From Sphingobium sp. SYK-6 (GTDB lineage Bacteria > Pseudomonadota > Alphaproteobacteria > Sphingomonadales > Sphingomonadaceae): a DNA stretch of 64,000 bases. The DNA lies in NCBI RefSeq assembly GCF_000283515.1, contig NC_015976.1, positions 310,001 to 374,000 of the forward strand, in the 5' to 3' direction. Positions within the stretch are counted from its first letter, which is position 1; the number at the start of each line of letters is the position of its first letter. Positions 37,779 to 48,046 of the stretch are shown here, one piece after another. The notes under the pieces were generated by a model that made no database searches, was not told where the DNA came from, and was given only the letters and a program-made list of their open reading frames with translations. A program made the translations under genes and the position numbers.

Positions 37779-38087
37779 ATGAGCGACAGCGAAGAAGACT
37801 ATGTCTATGACGAGGCGAGCGGCGAGTGGATGCCGGCCTCGCAACTGGCGGCGCAGCGCGCGGCAGCAGACACCGTGGAAGTGCGGGACGCGGTGGGCAA
37901 TCTCCTCGCCGATGGCGACCAGGTGACGCTCATCAAGGACCTGGAGGTCAAGGGCGCGGGCCAGACGCTCAAGCGCGGCACGCTCATCAAGTCCATCCGC
38001 CTCACTGGCGACCCCCAGGAAATCGACTGCAGGTTCGAGGGCATCAAGGGCCTCGTGCTGCGCGCCGAGTTCGTGAAGAAGCGCTGA
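37779..38087 (+). CDS. PhnA/YjdM-type protein without zinc ribbon
   Basis: This 102-residue protein matches the C-terminal domain of YjdM/PhnA: VRDAVGNLLADGDQVTLIKD, KGAGQTLKRGTLIKSIRL and the ending LRAEFVKKR. The N-terminal zinc ribbon (two CxxC pairs) of the E. coli protein is absent; instead there is an acidic stretch, MSDSEEDYVYDEASGEW, without cysteine. YjdM is not itself shown to act on phosphonates, so no enzymatic function should be assumed. A 33-bp inverted repeat follows. Confidence 0.8.
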   Translation: MSDSEEDYVYDEASGEWMPASQLAAQRAAADTVEVRDAVGNLLADGDQVTLIKDLEVKGAGQTLKRGTLIKSIRLTGDPQEIDCRFEGIKGLVLRAEFVKKR

Positions 38088-38102
38088 GCGGCTTTTTATC
38101 TG

Positions 38103-38182
38103 CGGCACCGGCCCGCTCCCCCACCCGGCCACCCATATCATACTGCCGTTGGGTGGCCGGGTGGGGGAGCGGGCCGGTGCCG
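38103..38182. repeat. Perfect 33-bp inverted repeat
   Basis: Positions 38103-38135 and 38150-38182 are exact reverse complements with a 14-base loop. The arms are very GC-rich (CGGCACCGGCCCGCTCCC at the left end). The repeat lies between the convergent PhnA-like and COG3650-like genes, so it can end both transcripts, but its length far exceeds a normal terminator. Confidence 0.9.
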
Positions 38183-38221
38183 AATGGAACTGCGCCCCCG
38201 ACGCGCCGCTCCCGAAGACTC

Positions 38222-38653
38222 TCAGGGCGCCTTGTCGCCCTCGAAGGGATATTTGCCTGACCAGCCGCAGCCATGGCGCAGCGCGGCCTCGCCCATCTGT
38301 AGCGTGACGACGAAGGGATAGGTCCGGTCGGACATGCCGTCGCTGCACGCGCCTGGCGTCACGGCCATGGTGATGCCCGTGCCGTCGATCGTGCCGCTGT
38401 AGGAGAAGCCGCCGCGCCCGTTGAAGCGGGCGAGCGCCACGCGCTGGCCTTCCGGGCGCTCCGGCGTCTTCCAGATCATCGTCTCGCCCCTGATCTCGCC
38501 GGACCAGAAGGGCTCCGTGCCGACGATGCGCAAGATATCGTCCGGCGCCACGCCTTCATAAGGCTGGGTATCGCGCCGATCGCCGGGGATCTCCGCACCG
38601 TTCGTCCCGCCGGCGTGGCAGGCGGCGAGCGCTGCGGGAAGCGCCAGCGCCAT
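38222..38653 (-). CDS. COG3650-like lipoprotein
   Basis: This 143-residue protein starts (ATG 38653) with a lipoprotein signal and lipobox LAAC. The body contains IVGTEPFWSGEIRG, ARFNGRGGFSYSGTIDG, CSDGMSDRTYPFVVTLQMG and a final RHGCGWSG. These are typical of the uncharacterised COG3650 family. The open frame begins 34 codons earlier at 38755; the shorter start is preferred because it places the lipobox near residue 12. Function is unknown. Confidence 0.7.
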   Translation of the reverse strand: MALALPAALAACHAGGTNGAEIPGDRRDTQPYEGVAPDDILRIVGTEPFWSGEIRGETMIWKTPERPEGQRVALARFNGRGGFSYSGTIDGTGITMAVTPGACSDGMSDRTYPFVVTLQMGEAALRHGCGWSGKYPFEGDKAP

Positions 38654-38839
38654 CACCAGAGCGCGCGCACGTCCCTTTCGCGCGGGATTTGCGGGGGTGG
38701 CGGCAGCGGCGGGGCGCAGCGGGCGGCCGGCGGGGACGATGGCGGTGCGTGTCATGCCGCGCCTATGCCATGGGCAGGGCAGGCTGGAACAGGGGGAATG
38801 CGCGGGGCCGGGGGCGGGGGCGCCTCGAGCCCCGGAAGT

Positions 38840-39616
38840 TCACGAAGATGACGACACGGGGGCATCATCTTCCGCTCCCTCATCTTCCGCGTCCTCATCT
38901 TCCGCTTCCACCTCTTTCATGAAAGCCTCCCAGTCCCAGTCTTCCGTTTCCGACGTTTTCGAGTGGTCGGCCTTGGGCTTCTGCGGCTTGTACGCGTTCC
39001 TGAGTGTCTCGAACTGGGCCCAGAAGCGCCCGATCTCCTCGACCGTCGACAGGCGCGGCCGATAAGGCTCGTGTTTCGGGAGCGGCTCGCCCGCGTCATA
39101 CGCATGGCCGTCCTTGAGCATACGCAGCAGCAGACGGGAGAAGTCGAGCACTACCGCATCGGGATCATCGCGCTCGAATATATGTTGGTCGTTAAACTTG
39201 CCGTAGCGGATGGGATCGCGATAGCGCAGCAGGAAACGGGTGAGATTCTCGTCATAATAGCGCCGCTCGCCGATCTGCTCGCCCTGGAAGAAGACCGGGC
39301 GCGCCACGCCGTTCAACGCGCGGCTGAAGGCGGCATCGGACAGGCGCTGGACGGCATGATCCAGCGCCGCCTCCCATGCGAAGCGGAAGCTCTGCGCATC
39401 AAGGCGCGCGCGCAGGGCATAGGCCGAGTTGACCGACATGCCGACCCGCGCGCACGCCTCCGTGACGCAGCCGCTCTCGGCCAGTGCCTGGATGAAGGTC
39501 ATTTGCCTTTCCGCTGTCCAGCCATCATGACGCTTGCGCACGATGACGGGCTCGAAGGCGAAATCGGGCTCATCGGGGCCATGGAAGCCGGCCCGGGGCT
39601 GCTTGTGCTTGCTCAT
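38840..39616 (-). CDS. HTH protein resembling phage terminase small subunit
   Basis: This 258-residue protein has a helix-turn-helix segment near residues 37-70 (SGCVTEACARVGMSVNSAYA), the type seen in terminase small subunits and other DNA-binding proteins. A middle region with GERRYYDENLTRFLLRYRDP follows. The C-terminus is a strongly acidic tail (EDEDAEDEGAEDD) ending in four serines. No large terminase or phage gene is near, so I take it for a chromosomal protein of unknown role. The ATG at 39616 fits the homologous part. Confidence 0.6.
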   Translation of the reverse strand: MSKHKQPRAGFHGPDEPDFAFEPVIVRKRHDGWTAERQMTFIQALAESGCVTEACARVGMSVNSAYALRARLDAQSFRFAWEAALDHAVQRLSDAAFSRALNGVARPVFFQGEQIGERRYYDENLTRFLLRYRDPIRYGKFNDQHIFERDDPDAVVLDFSRLLLRMLKDGHAYDAGEPLPKHEPYRPRLSTVEEIGRFWAQFETLRNAYKPQKPKADHSKTSETEDWDWEAFMKEVEAEDEDAEDEGAEDDAPVSSSS

Positions 39617-39762
39617 GCGTGCATGGGGCCATGAAAAGGGCCGTGTAGGACAGCTTTTTCGACGGAGACCGCGCGCAGGGCTGGGCAGGCGCCGGGGGCT
39701 GGCGCGAGAACGAGGCGCCAGAGCCAGCCGCCAGAGACAGCCGCCTGACTCAGGCGCCGGGC

Positions 39763-40194
39763 TCAGGCAAGCGTGAGGAAAATCTCCGCCTCGATCACCC
39801 ATTGCCCGGCAACCTCGCGCCACTTGGCGGTGTAGAGGCCGGATGCGGCGACATCCTCCGTGCCCGCCGCCATGCCCCGCCATTCGCCCTGTTCCAGCGC
39901 GATCGGCTCGGCAGCCGAGGCCGTGATGACAGTGGACCGGCGCACATAGACGAGGCGGTGCTGCGCGGCAAACTCGCGCTGCCAGACCTTCACCTGCGCC
40001 GCGCGCCCAGCAATGACGGCGCTGTCCGTGCCCGTGACCATCACGCAATCCCTCGCGAGAAGCGGGCCGATGGCGGCGGCGTCGCCGTCCGCAATGGCCC
40101 GATTGAACGCGGCGCGGCGGGCGCGGATGGCGAGGTCTGCGGGGGTGGTCAATGAATGTCGAGCCCGGTTGTCATCAGATTGATCGTTCCTCAT
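39763..40194 (-). CDS. NTF2-like (DUF4440) protein
   Basis: This 143-residue protein has the cone-shaped NTF2 fold: RRAAFNRAIADGDAAAIGPLLARD, VITGTDSA-type strands, and the final WREVAGQWVIEAEIF. Relatives are ketosteroid-isomerase-like or ligand-binding. The ATG overlaps the last 20 bases of the Fic gene, so it may be co-expressed. No catalytic assignment is possible. Confidence 0.78.
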   Translation of the reverse strand: MRNDQSDDNRARHSLTTPADLAIRARRAAFNRAIADGDAAAIGPLLARDCVMVTGTDSAVIAGRAAQVKVWQREFAAQHRLVYVRRSTVITASAAEPIALEQGEWRGMAAGTEDVAASGLYTAKWREVAGQWVIEAEIFLTLA

Positions 40195-41272
40195 CAGAGA
40201 ACAAAGCCACCAATGGGGTATTGATATAGTAATTGTTGCGCCCCGACTGATGCTTGATCAACAGCCCGGCCTCCGCAAGCTGATCGAGATAGCGAGCGGC
40301 GGTCTGTCTGGTGACGTTCAGGTCTTGCTGAACATATTCGATTCGGGTGTATGGGTGACGGAAAAGGTTGTTCAGAAGATCCTGCGAATAGATGCGGGGA
40401 TGATCCGTCCTCAGGCGGTTCTTGTAGTCGGCCATGAGGCCGCGAATGCCTTCGATCAGGTCCAGCGTCTCCCGGGCTGTATCGCCGACAGCACGCAGCA
40501 TGTAGATCAGCCATTCTTCCCATTCACCGGTTTCGCGCACGGTTTGGAGCAGGCGATAATAGTCTGCTTTTCGGGCGGTGATCGCTCGGCTGAGATAGAG
40601 AATGGGAATGTCGAGCAGGCCCTGACGGGTCAGATAAAGGACATTGATGATGCGCCCGATGCGACCGTTTCCGTCCGGAAAGGGGTGAATGCTTTCGAAC
40701 TGATGATGGATGATAGCCATCTTCACCAGCGGGTCGAGGTCGCTTTGGTCGTCATCGTTTATGAAGCGCTCAAGCTCGGTCATCTGGCGAACGACATCTG
40801 TGCCATCCTGCGGCGGAACATAGACGATGTGGCCGCTTGCCTCGTTGAGCAGAGCCGTGCCGGGCGCGTTCCGGAAGCCTCCTGTCGTACGCTTGAGCAC
40901 CCGGAACATGGCGATCATAGCGTTGTTGCTGAGGATGCCCTGCTGCTCCCTCAGCCTGTCGAAACCGCAGCGCAACGCATCACGATAGAGGGCGACTTCC
41001 TTGGCGGCCGGAGACCCGGGATGATCCGGGAACAGGCTGGCCTGAAACATTTCGTCCTGAGTGGTGACAATATTCTCGATCTCGGAACTCGCCTTGGCCT
41101 CCTGAAGCGAGAGCGTATCGATCAATATGCCTTGATTGGGAATGGCGGCTGCCCGGCCCTTGAGCTCAGCAAGATAACGATGGGCCCTTGCCGCTTCCCG
41201 CAGCACGGCATGGGTTTCAATGGCGCCGGAAGGCGGCAGGGCTGGGATAGCATAGGTGGGCTTGAGCGCCAT
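40175..41272 (-). CDS. Fic-family protein with C-terminal winged helix
   Basis: This 365-residue protein carries the Fic core HPFPDGNGRIGR, which binds nucleotide and transfers AMP to target hydroxyls. An N-terminal segment, EAKASSEIENI, matches the class II inhibitory helix, so activity is likely self-restrained. The C-terminus is a winged-helix domain (YVQQDLNVTRQTAARYLDQL). ATG 41272 follows CAGGATGAT; a start at 41314 is also possible. The upstream region is AT-rich with a GTGTTAA/TTAACAC inverted repeat. Fic proteins of this type modify host proteins such as topoisomerases. Confidence 0.9.
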   Translation of the reverse strand: MALKPTYAIPALPPSGAIETHAVLREAARAHRYLAELKGRAAAIPNQGILIDTLSLQEAKASSEIENIVTTQDEMFQASLFPDHPGSPAAKEVALYRDALRCGFDRLREQQGILSNNAMIAMFRVLKRTTGGFRNAPGTALLNEASGHIVYVPPQDGTDVVRQMTELERFINDDDQSDLDPLVKMAIIHHQFESIHPFPDGNGRIGRIINVLYLTRQGLLDIPILYLSRAITARKADYYRLLQTVRETGEWEEWLIYMLRAVGDTARETLDLIEGIRGLMADYKNRLRTDHPRIYSQDLLNNLFRHPYTRIEYVQQDLNVTRQTAARYLDQLAEAGLLIKHQSGRNNYYINTPLVALFSDEERSI

Positions 41273-41325
41273 ATCATCCTGGTCATGTTTGAGGGGTTCG
41301 CGCAGAACGAACATATCAAAAAAAT

Positions 41326-41354
41326 GTGTTAAAGAAACGGGAATATATTAACAC
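41326..41354. promoter_or_regulatory. Inverted repeat in the Fic promoter
   Basis: GTGTTAA (41326-41332) and TTAACAC (41348-41354) are perfect 7-base arms, 15 bases apart, in an AT-rich stretch that contrasts with its surroundings. They lie about 60 bases upstream of the Fic start and could be an operator, possibly for the Fic protein's own winged helix. Confidence 0.45.
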
Positions 41355-41529
41355 GTCTTTCTGAAAGGGCGGTGCTCCGGGTGACACCTTTAAAGAGAGG
41401 CGTCCACATCCTCTGTCTGGATGGACCGGATCAGAGTGCATAAATGCATTAACCCGTCACTATCATTTTCCAGCTTAGGCTCCGGCAGCCTGTCCAAACG
41501 GTGCAGGTCTCGGTATTTCGGAGCCTTCG

Positions 41530-42189
41530 ATGCCGTACGAGATCATCGCCTTGATCGACAAGCCCTGGCTGCTGCTGGCCGTTCTGGCCGTCGGTGCGGG
41601 ACTGGGCATGCTGACGGAGCGGCTTGCCGAAAAGGCCAACAAGACTGGGCGCAAGGCTTGGTGGCAGACCAAGAACAGGAGCAAGTTCAGGACCCGAAAT
41701 TCCGGCAACGGTGCGCTCGGCGCCGAGATTGCGGCCCTCAAGGGAGCGCCTTCTGCTCGACGGTTCCCGGACGCATCCGATCAGCTGCGTATCGTTCTGG
41801 GCGCACAATTTCGCGCAAGGCCGCTGCTTAACAAGCCGGAGCAACGTCTGCTTGCCCATCTTGACCGGACGCTGGCGCGTGAAGCGCCGGATTGGCGAGC
41901 AATGGCGCAGGTCTCGCTCGGCGAGATTCTGGCGAGCGAGGACCGCGAGGCCTTTCTGGCTATCAATTCAAAACGGGTCGACTTTCTGCTTGTCGACGCG
42001 GCCTCCCGGCCACTGCACGCCATCGAGTTTCAGGGGACGGGTCATCATCAAGGCAGCGCGGCAGCGCGCGACGCCGTGAAGCGGGAGGCGCTCCGCCGTG
42101 CAGGCATCGGCTATGTGGAGATCGCCAGCGGCGACACGCCGGCGGAACTCGGTGCAACCATCCGCAAGTTGCGCGAGAAGGCGAGCTGA
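41530..42189 (+). CDS. DUF2726 protein with membrane anchor
   Basis: This 219-residue protein has one N-terminal membrane helix (about 11-28) and a basic linker. The DUF2726 domain follows (PLLNKPEQRLLAHLDRTL, INSKRVDFLLVD, LHAIEFQGTGHH). The fold is related to the PD-(D/E)xK nuclease group: Asp in RVDFLLVD, Glu in AIEFQG. Nuclease activity is inferred from fold only. It is convergent with thiC. Confidence 0.82.
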   Translation: MPYEIIALIDKPWLLLAVLAVGAGLGMLTERLAEKANKTGRKAWWQTKNRSKFRTRNSGNGALGAEIAALKGAPSARRFPDASDQLRIVLGAQFRARPLLNKPEQRLLAHLDRTLAREAPDWRAMAQVSLGEILASEDREAFLAINSKRVDFLLVDAASRPLHAIEFQGTGHHQGSAAARDAVKREALRRAGIGYVEIASGDTPAELGATIRKLREKAS

Positions 42190-42219
42190 GCCTCCTTCCC
42201 GCGCGACCTGCGGTGAGCG

Positions 42220-44706
<2,487 letters not shown>

Positions 44707-44759
44707 TTATCCTGCTTTGCAGGCGGGGCCAAGCCGTAAACGGGCCGACCCGGGATCGC

Positions 44760-45635
44760 TCAGAAGGTGTAGGCCAGCCCCAGACCCGCCATCCACTGGT
44801 CGCGCGATCCGGCGATGCGCACGACCGGGCTGTCCGCAATGTCGCCAAGCAGGCGGGTATAAGCGAGACCGCCGACCAGCGAGAGGCCGCCGGAGAGATC
44901 GCCGGTCAGCGAGACATTGCCTGCTGCGGCGAGCGTCCAGTCCTTCCAGCCGCTGCCCGCGCTGTGGACGGGCAGGGTGCTCGCGGCGCTCTGCTCCGGC
45001 GTGATGGAGAAGAAGGTGCGCGCATAATCGTCGTCCACATGATTGGCCGAGGCGGCGAGGATGACGAGGCTCTTCGTGCTGAGCGGCGTCATGTAGCTCA
45101 GCGAGGGCGTGATGATCGTGCCGCCATGCGCGCCCGCGACGTCCTTGCGGACAGTGACGGTGGCCGAGAGCCGGTCATAATTGCTGGTGATGAGGCCCCA
45201 GCGGCCGATGCCCGCGAAGCCGCCCAGCTCGACCGAATGGCCGACCTTGCCGAGCGCGCGGATGCGCTCGTCATCGATATTCTTCACGCTCGCGCGATTG
45301 AAGCCGACCGTGGCGACCGGACCGAGCTGGAAATCCCAGCGCGATCCGCCATCGTTGATGAGATCGAGGCTGAGGCGATTGCCGACATAGAGAAAATTGA
45401 GCCCGCCGACCTTGCCGACCGCGCCGGGCACCGGCACGAGGCTCGATCCGCTCGCCCCCTCATATTCCGGGATCAGCGCGCCGCCGAGGCCGACTGTGAG
45501 CCGGTCCCCCGCACGGGCCCGGGCGGCCGCACGCTCCTCGGCTGCCTCTGCGGCGTCCGTGGTCTGGGCGAAAGCGGGGAAGGAATGAGCGGCGAGAGCA
45601 GCGAGCAGGGCGGGCAGGACATGGAAGAGGCGCAA
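44760..45635 (-). CDS. MipA/OmpV-family outer-membrane protein
   Basis: This 291-residue protein has a signal peptide (PALLAALAAHSFPAFAQ) and a beta-barrel pattern with GGALIPEYEGASGSS near the start and the closing strand MAGLGLAYTF ending in Phe, as in outer-membrane barrels. The MipA/OmpV family acts in murein-enzyme scaffolding or as a porin. The start is uncertain: TTG 45635 lies 7 bases after GGAG, whereas ATG 45665 adds ten residues but has no ribosome-binding site. The leader contains several strong hairpins (45790-45890). Confidence 0.75.
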   Translation of the reverse strand: MRLFHVLPALLAALAAHSFPAFAQTTDAAEAAEERAAARARAGDRLTVGLGGALIPEYEGASGSSLVPVPGAVGKVGGLNFLYVGNRLSLDLINDGGSRWDFQLGPVATVGFNRASVKNIDDERIRALGKVGHSVELGGFAGIGRWGLITSNYDRLSATVTVRKDVAGAHGGTIITPSLSYMTPLSTKSLVILAASANHVDDDYARTFFSITPEQSAASTLPVHSAGSGWKDWTLAAAGNVSLTGDLSGGLSLVGGLAYTRLLGDIADSPVVRIAGSRDQWMAGLGLAYTF

Positions 45636-45902
45636 GTTGAAACTCCGGCATGGGGCTGATGCCATCAACGCAGTAGCCGGCACTTGGCTCCCGCTCCATG
45701 TTCGATGCTCGTGCGACGCCCGATTTCGGGGGGCATCGCGGGACGCAATCTGAATGGAGGCCACGAGGCTTCCTGCCTACCTCATCAACTGGATGACGGG
45801 AAAGAGGCAGCGATCCCGCTGTCTCCTCGGGTCCGGACCGGCCGCCGCGACGTTCGGGGTGTCCTGCCCCCGGGGGGCAGCGAGAATGGAGAGGAGGTTG
45901 CG

Positions 45903-46589
45903 TCAGGCGACCAGGGTGGTGGATTCCAATTCAGCGTCGGTCTGCTCCACGGCCAGCACGAATGCTGCCAGCTTCCCGGGATCAAGCTGGCCGGCAGTCC
46001 GCACCCCGGAACACAGGTCCAGCCCATAGGGTCGAACCTGCCTGATTGCGTCAGCCACGTTCGCGGCGGACAAGCCGCCCGCCAGGAAGACCGGCCTCTG
46101 CGTCGCTCGAACGAAGGCCGCACTTATTGCCCAATCGTGGGCGCGACCGGTTCCGCCAAGCTCCGCGACCGGGGCGTTCGGCCGACCCGAATCCAGCAGG
46201 AAAGCATGGACATGCGGCGCATAGACCGGGATCAGATCAAGAGCTTCCGGCCCTTCAACATGGATGACCTGAACACGACGCACATGCGGTTCCAGCGCCG
46301 CCAGCTTCTCGGATTCCGCCGGATCGATGTGCGAAACAACCTGAACCGTGGACGGGTTGGTGGCTCGTATATGAGCGGAGATCGCTTCGGCGGTCGTCTC
46401 GGATGTCAGCAGGAAGGTGGCGACAGGTGGCGGAACGAGCGCCGTTATCTCGGCGATCAGGGCGTCAGCGATAGGACCTGGCCCGGAAGGCATACGCGCC
46501 ACCAGTCCCAGCGCGTCGGCACCCCCTTCGATTGCGATGCTTGCCTCACCAGGCGAAGCGATGCAGCACACTTTGATCCGCGTCCTCAT
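45903..46589 (-). CDS. TrpF-like protein (phosphoribosylanthranilate isomerase family)
   Basis: This 228-residue TIM-barrel protein has the TrpF pattern. The catalytic Cys lies in KVCCIAS (normally KICGLT), the catalytic Asp in FLLDSG, and the phosphate-binding loop in GGTGRAHDW, LAGGLSAANV and CSGVRTAGQLDPGKL. The glycine after the Cys is replaced by Cys. It may isomerise phosphoribosylanthranilate in tryptophan synthesis, but it is alone, with no trp genes near, and may be a paralogue of other specificity. ATG 46589 is preferred over a TTG at 46613. Confidence 0.75.
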   Translation of the reverse strand: MRTRIKVCCIASPGEASIAIEGGADALGLVARMPSGPGPIADALIAEITALVPPPVATFLLTSETTAEAISAHIRATNPSTVQVVSHIDPAESEKLAALEPHVRRVQVIHVEGPEALDLIPVYAPHVHAFLLDSGRPNAPVAELGGTGRAHDWAISAAFVRATQRPVFLAGGLSAANVADAIRQVRPYGLDLCSGVRTAGQLDPGKLAAFVLAVEQTDAELESTTLVA

Positions 46590-46802
46590 GAGGAAGGAAT
46601 ATCGCGACGGCAAAGCGGCGGCAATCTGTCACTTTCCCGCAGACGAACAGTATCTTGCCCGCCGTGCTAACGACTATCCGAACCGGGCCCGGTTTGCTGC
46701 AGAATGCCGGCGAAAGAGGCCACAAGGCCGTCTCATCCTCGCCACCTGGCCGTCCGCGCGCAAGGGCGCATGGCTCGCGGCGGACCTTCGGACGTGCCCC
46801 CG

Positions 46803-46829
46803 CTTCTATCGCTTCTATCGCATCTATCG
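46803..46829. repeat. Three tandem 9-bp repeats
   Basis: CTTCTATCG, CTTCTATCG and CATCTATCG follow one another 20 bases after the galE stop. The third copy has one change. No function is known; replication slippage can change the number. Confidence 0.8.
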
Positions 46830-46848
46830 CTCGTCCCGCGAGCCGCGA

Positions 46849-47853
46849 TCAGCTGCCGCGGATCGCGCTCAGCTTGCGCTCCCACGCGAGGGCATGTTCG
46901 ACGATGACCGGCAGGTCCGCATAAGCGGGCACCCAGGGCAGTGTCGCCTTGATCCGGCTGTTGTCGGAAATGAGGGCCGGCGGATCGCCTGCCCGGCGCC
47001 CCTCGATCCGGCGCTCGACCTTCATGTTGGTGACGCGGTCCACGGCGTCGAGCACTTCGAGCACCGAGAAGCCCCGGCCATAGCCGCAATTCATGGTGAG
47101 GTTGCGCGCCGGCTCGGCCATCAGCGCTTCCAGCGCGAGCACATGCGCGGCGGCGAGATCGCTGACATGGATATAGTCGCGCACGCCCGTCCCGTCCGGC
47201 GTCGGGTAATCGGTGCCGAACACGCCGACATGGCTGCGCTTGCCCAGCGCTGCCTCCACCGCGACCTTGATGAGATGCGTGGCGCCGGCCGTGGACTGGC
47301 CCGAGCGCCCTTGCGGATCCGCGCCCGCCACGTTGAAATAGCGCAGCGCGCAGAAATTGAGCGGATGGGCCGCCGCCACGTCCCCCAGCATGATCTCGGT
47401 CATCAGCTTGGACATGCCATAGGGATTGATCGGCTGTTTCGGGCTGTCCTCGCGCACCGGGCTTTCCTCCGGCACGCCATAGGTCGCTGCGGTGGAGGAG
47501 AAGATGAAATGGGGCACGCCCGCGTTCACCGCCGCCTCGATCAGCGCGCGGCTGTTGGCCGTGTTGTTGCGATAATATTTGAGCGGATTCTCGACGGATT
47601 CGGGTACGATGATCGAGCCCGCGAAATGCATGATGCCTCGCACGCCATGGGTGCGCAGGACATCCTCCATGAACGCCACGTCGCCGACATCGCCTTCGAC
47701 GAAGGCGGCCTTCTCATGGACGGCCCAGCGGAAGCCCGTGGTGAGATTGTCCACCACGACCACCGGCCAGCCGCCGTCGACCAGCGCCAGAACGGCATGG
47801 CTGCCGATATAGCCGGCGCCGCCGGTGACCAGGATGGTGGGCTTGTCGGTCAT
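46849..47853 (-). CDS. galE: UDP-glucose 4-epimerase
   Basis: This 334-residue extended SDR enzyme interconverts UDP-glucose and UDP-galactose. It has the NAD loop VTGGAGYIGSH, the catalytic region FSSTAATYG with YGMSK (Tyr and Lys), RYFNVAGAD and the C-terminal substrate segment RRAGDPPAL. It is of normal length. ATG 47853 is supported by the family start. It lies next to manC, which fits polysaccharide sugar-nucleotide supply. Confidence 0.95.
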   Translation of the reverse strand: MTDKPTILVTGGAGYIGSHAVLALVDGGWPVVVVDNLTTGFRWAVHEKAAFVEGDVGDVAFMEDVLRTHGVRGIMHFAGSIIVPESVENPLKYYRNNTANSRALIEAAVNAGVPHFIFSSTAATYGVPEESPVREDSPKQPINPYGMSKLMTEIMLGDVAAAHPLNFCALRYFNVAGADPQGRSGQSTAGATHLIKVAVEAALGKRSHVGVFGTDYPTPDGTGVRDYIHVSDLAAAHVLALEALMAEPARNLTMNCGYGRGFSVLEVLDAVDRVTNMKVERRIEGRRAGDPPALISDNSRIKATLPWVPAYADLPVIVEHALAWERKLSAIRGS

Positions 47854-47935
47854 GGAAACTCCCTCGCAATGGCGCCGGTGCACTGGCATGGCGCATGTCT
47901 CCGCGGAAGGGCCTGCCTTCCCCGGTCAACCCCGT

Positions 47936-48046
47936 TCAATAGAAGCGCGCGATCAGCGGCACGATGACCATCACGAACAGCAGGATCGAAAGCGCAGCCA
48001 GCCAGTGCGGCCGGTTCATGCCGTTTCCGTTCCGCCCGCCGGTCAT
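47936..48046 (-). CDS. Small single-pass membrane protein (36 aa)
   Basis: This 37-codon frame starts with an ATG that overlaps the manC stop (ATGA). It encodes MTGGRNGNGMNRPHW followed by one membrane helix (LAALSILLFVMVIVPLIA) and a short RFY end. The overlap argues for translational coupling and against a chance frame. It has no recognised family. Confidence 0.6.
   Translation of the reverse strand: MTGGRNGNGMNRPHWLAALSILLFVMVIVPLIARFY

Noticed and set aside
37779..38087. Annotation as alkylphosphonate utilisation enzyme
   Set aside because: Only the C-terminal PhnA/YjdM domain is present, and YjdM itself is not known to act on phosphonates.
39616..41530. Prophage or toxin-antitoxin island around the HTH and Fic genes
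   Set aside because: No integrase, capsid, terminase large subunit or antitoxin frame was seen; the Fic protein carries its own inhibitory helix, so no separate antitoxin is required.
45700..45890. Possible second cobalamin or other riboswitch upstream of MipA
   Set aside because: The B12 box and the CCAGGAGACC-type elements are absent on both strands; only generic hairpins remain.
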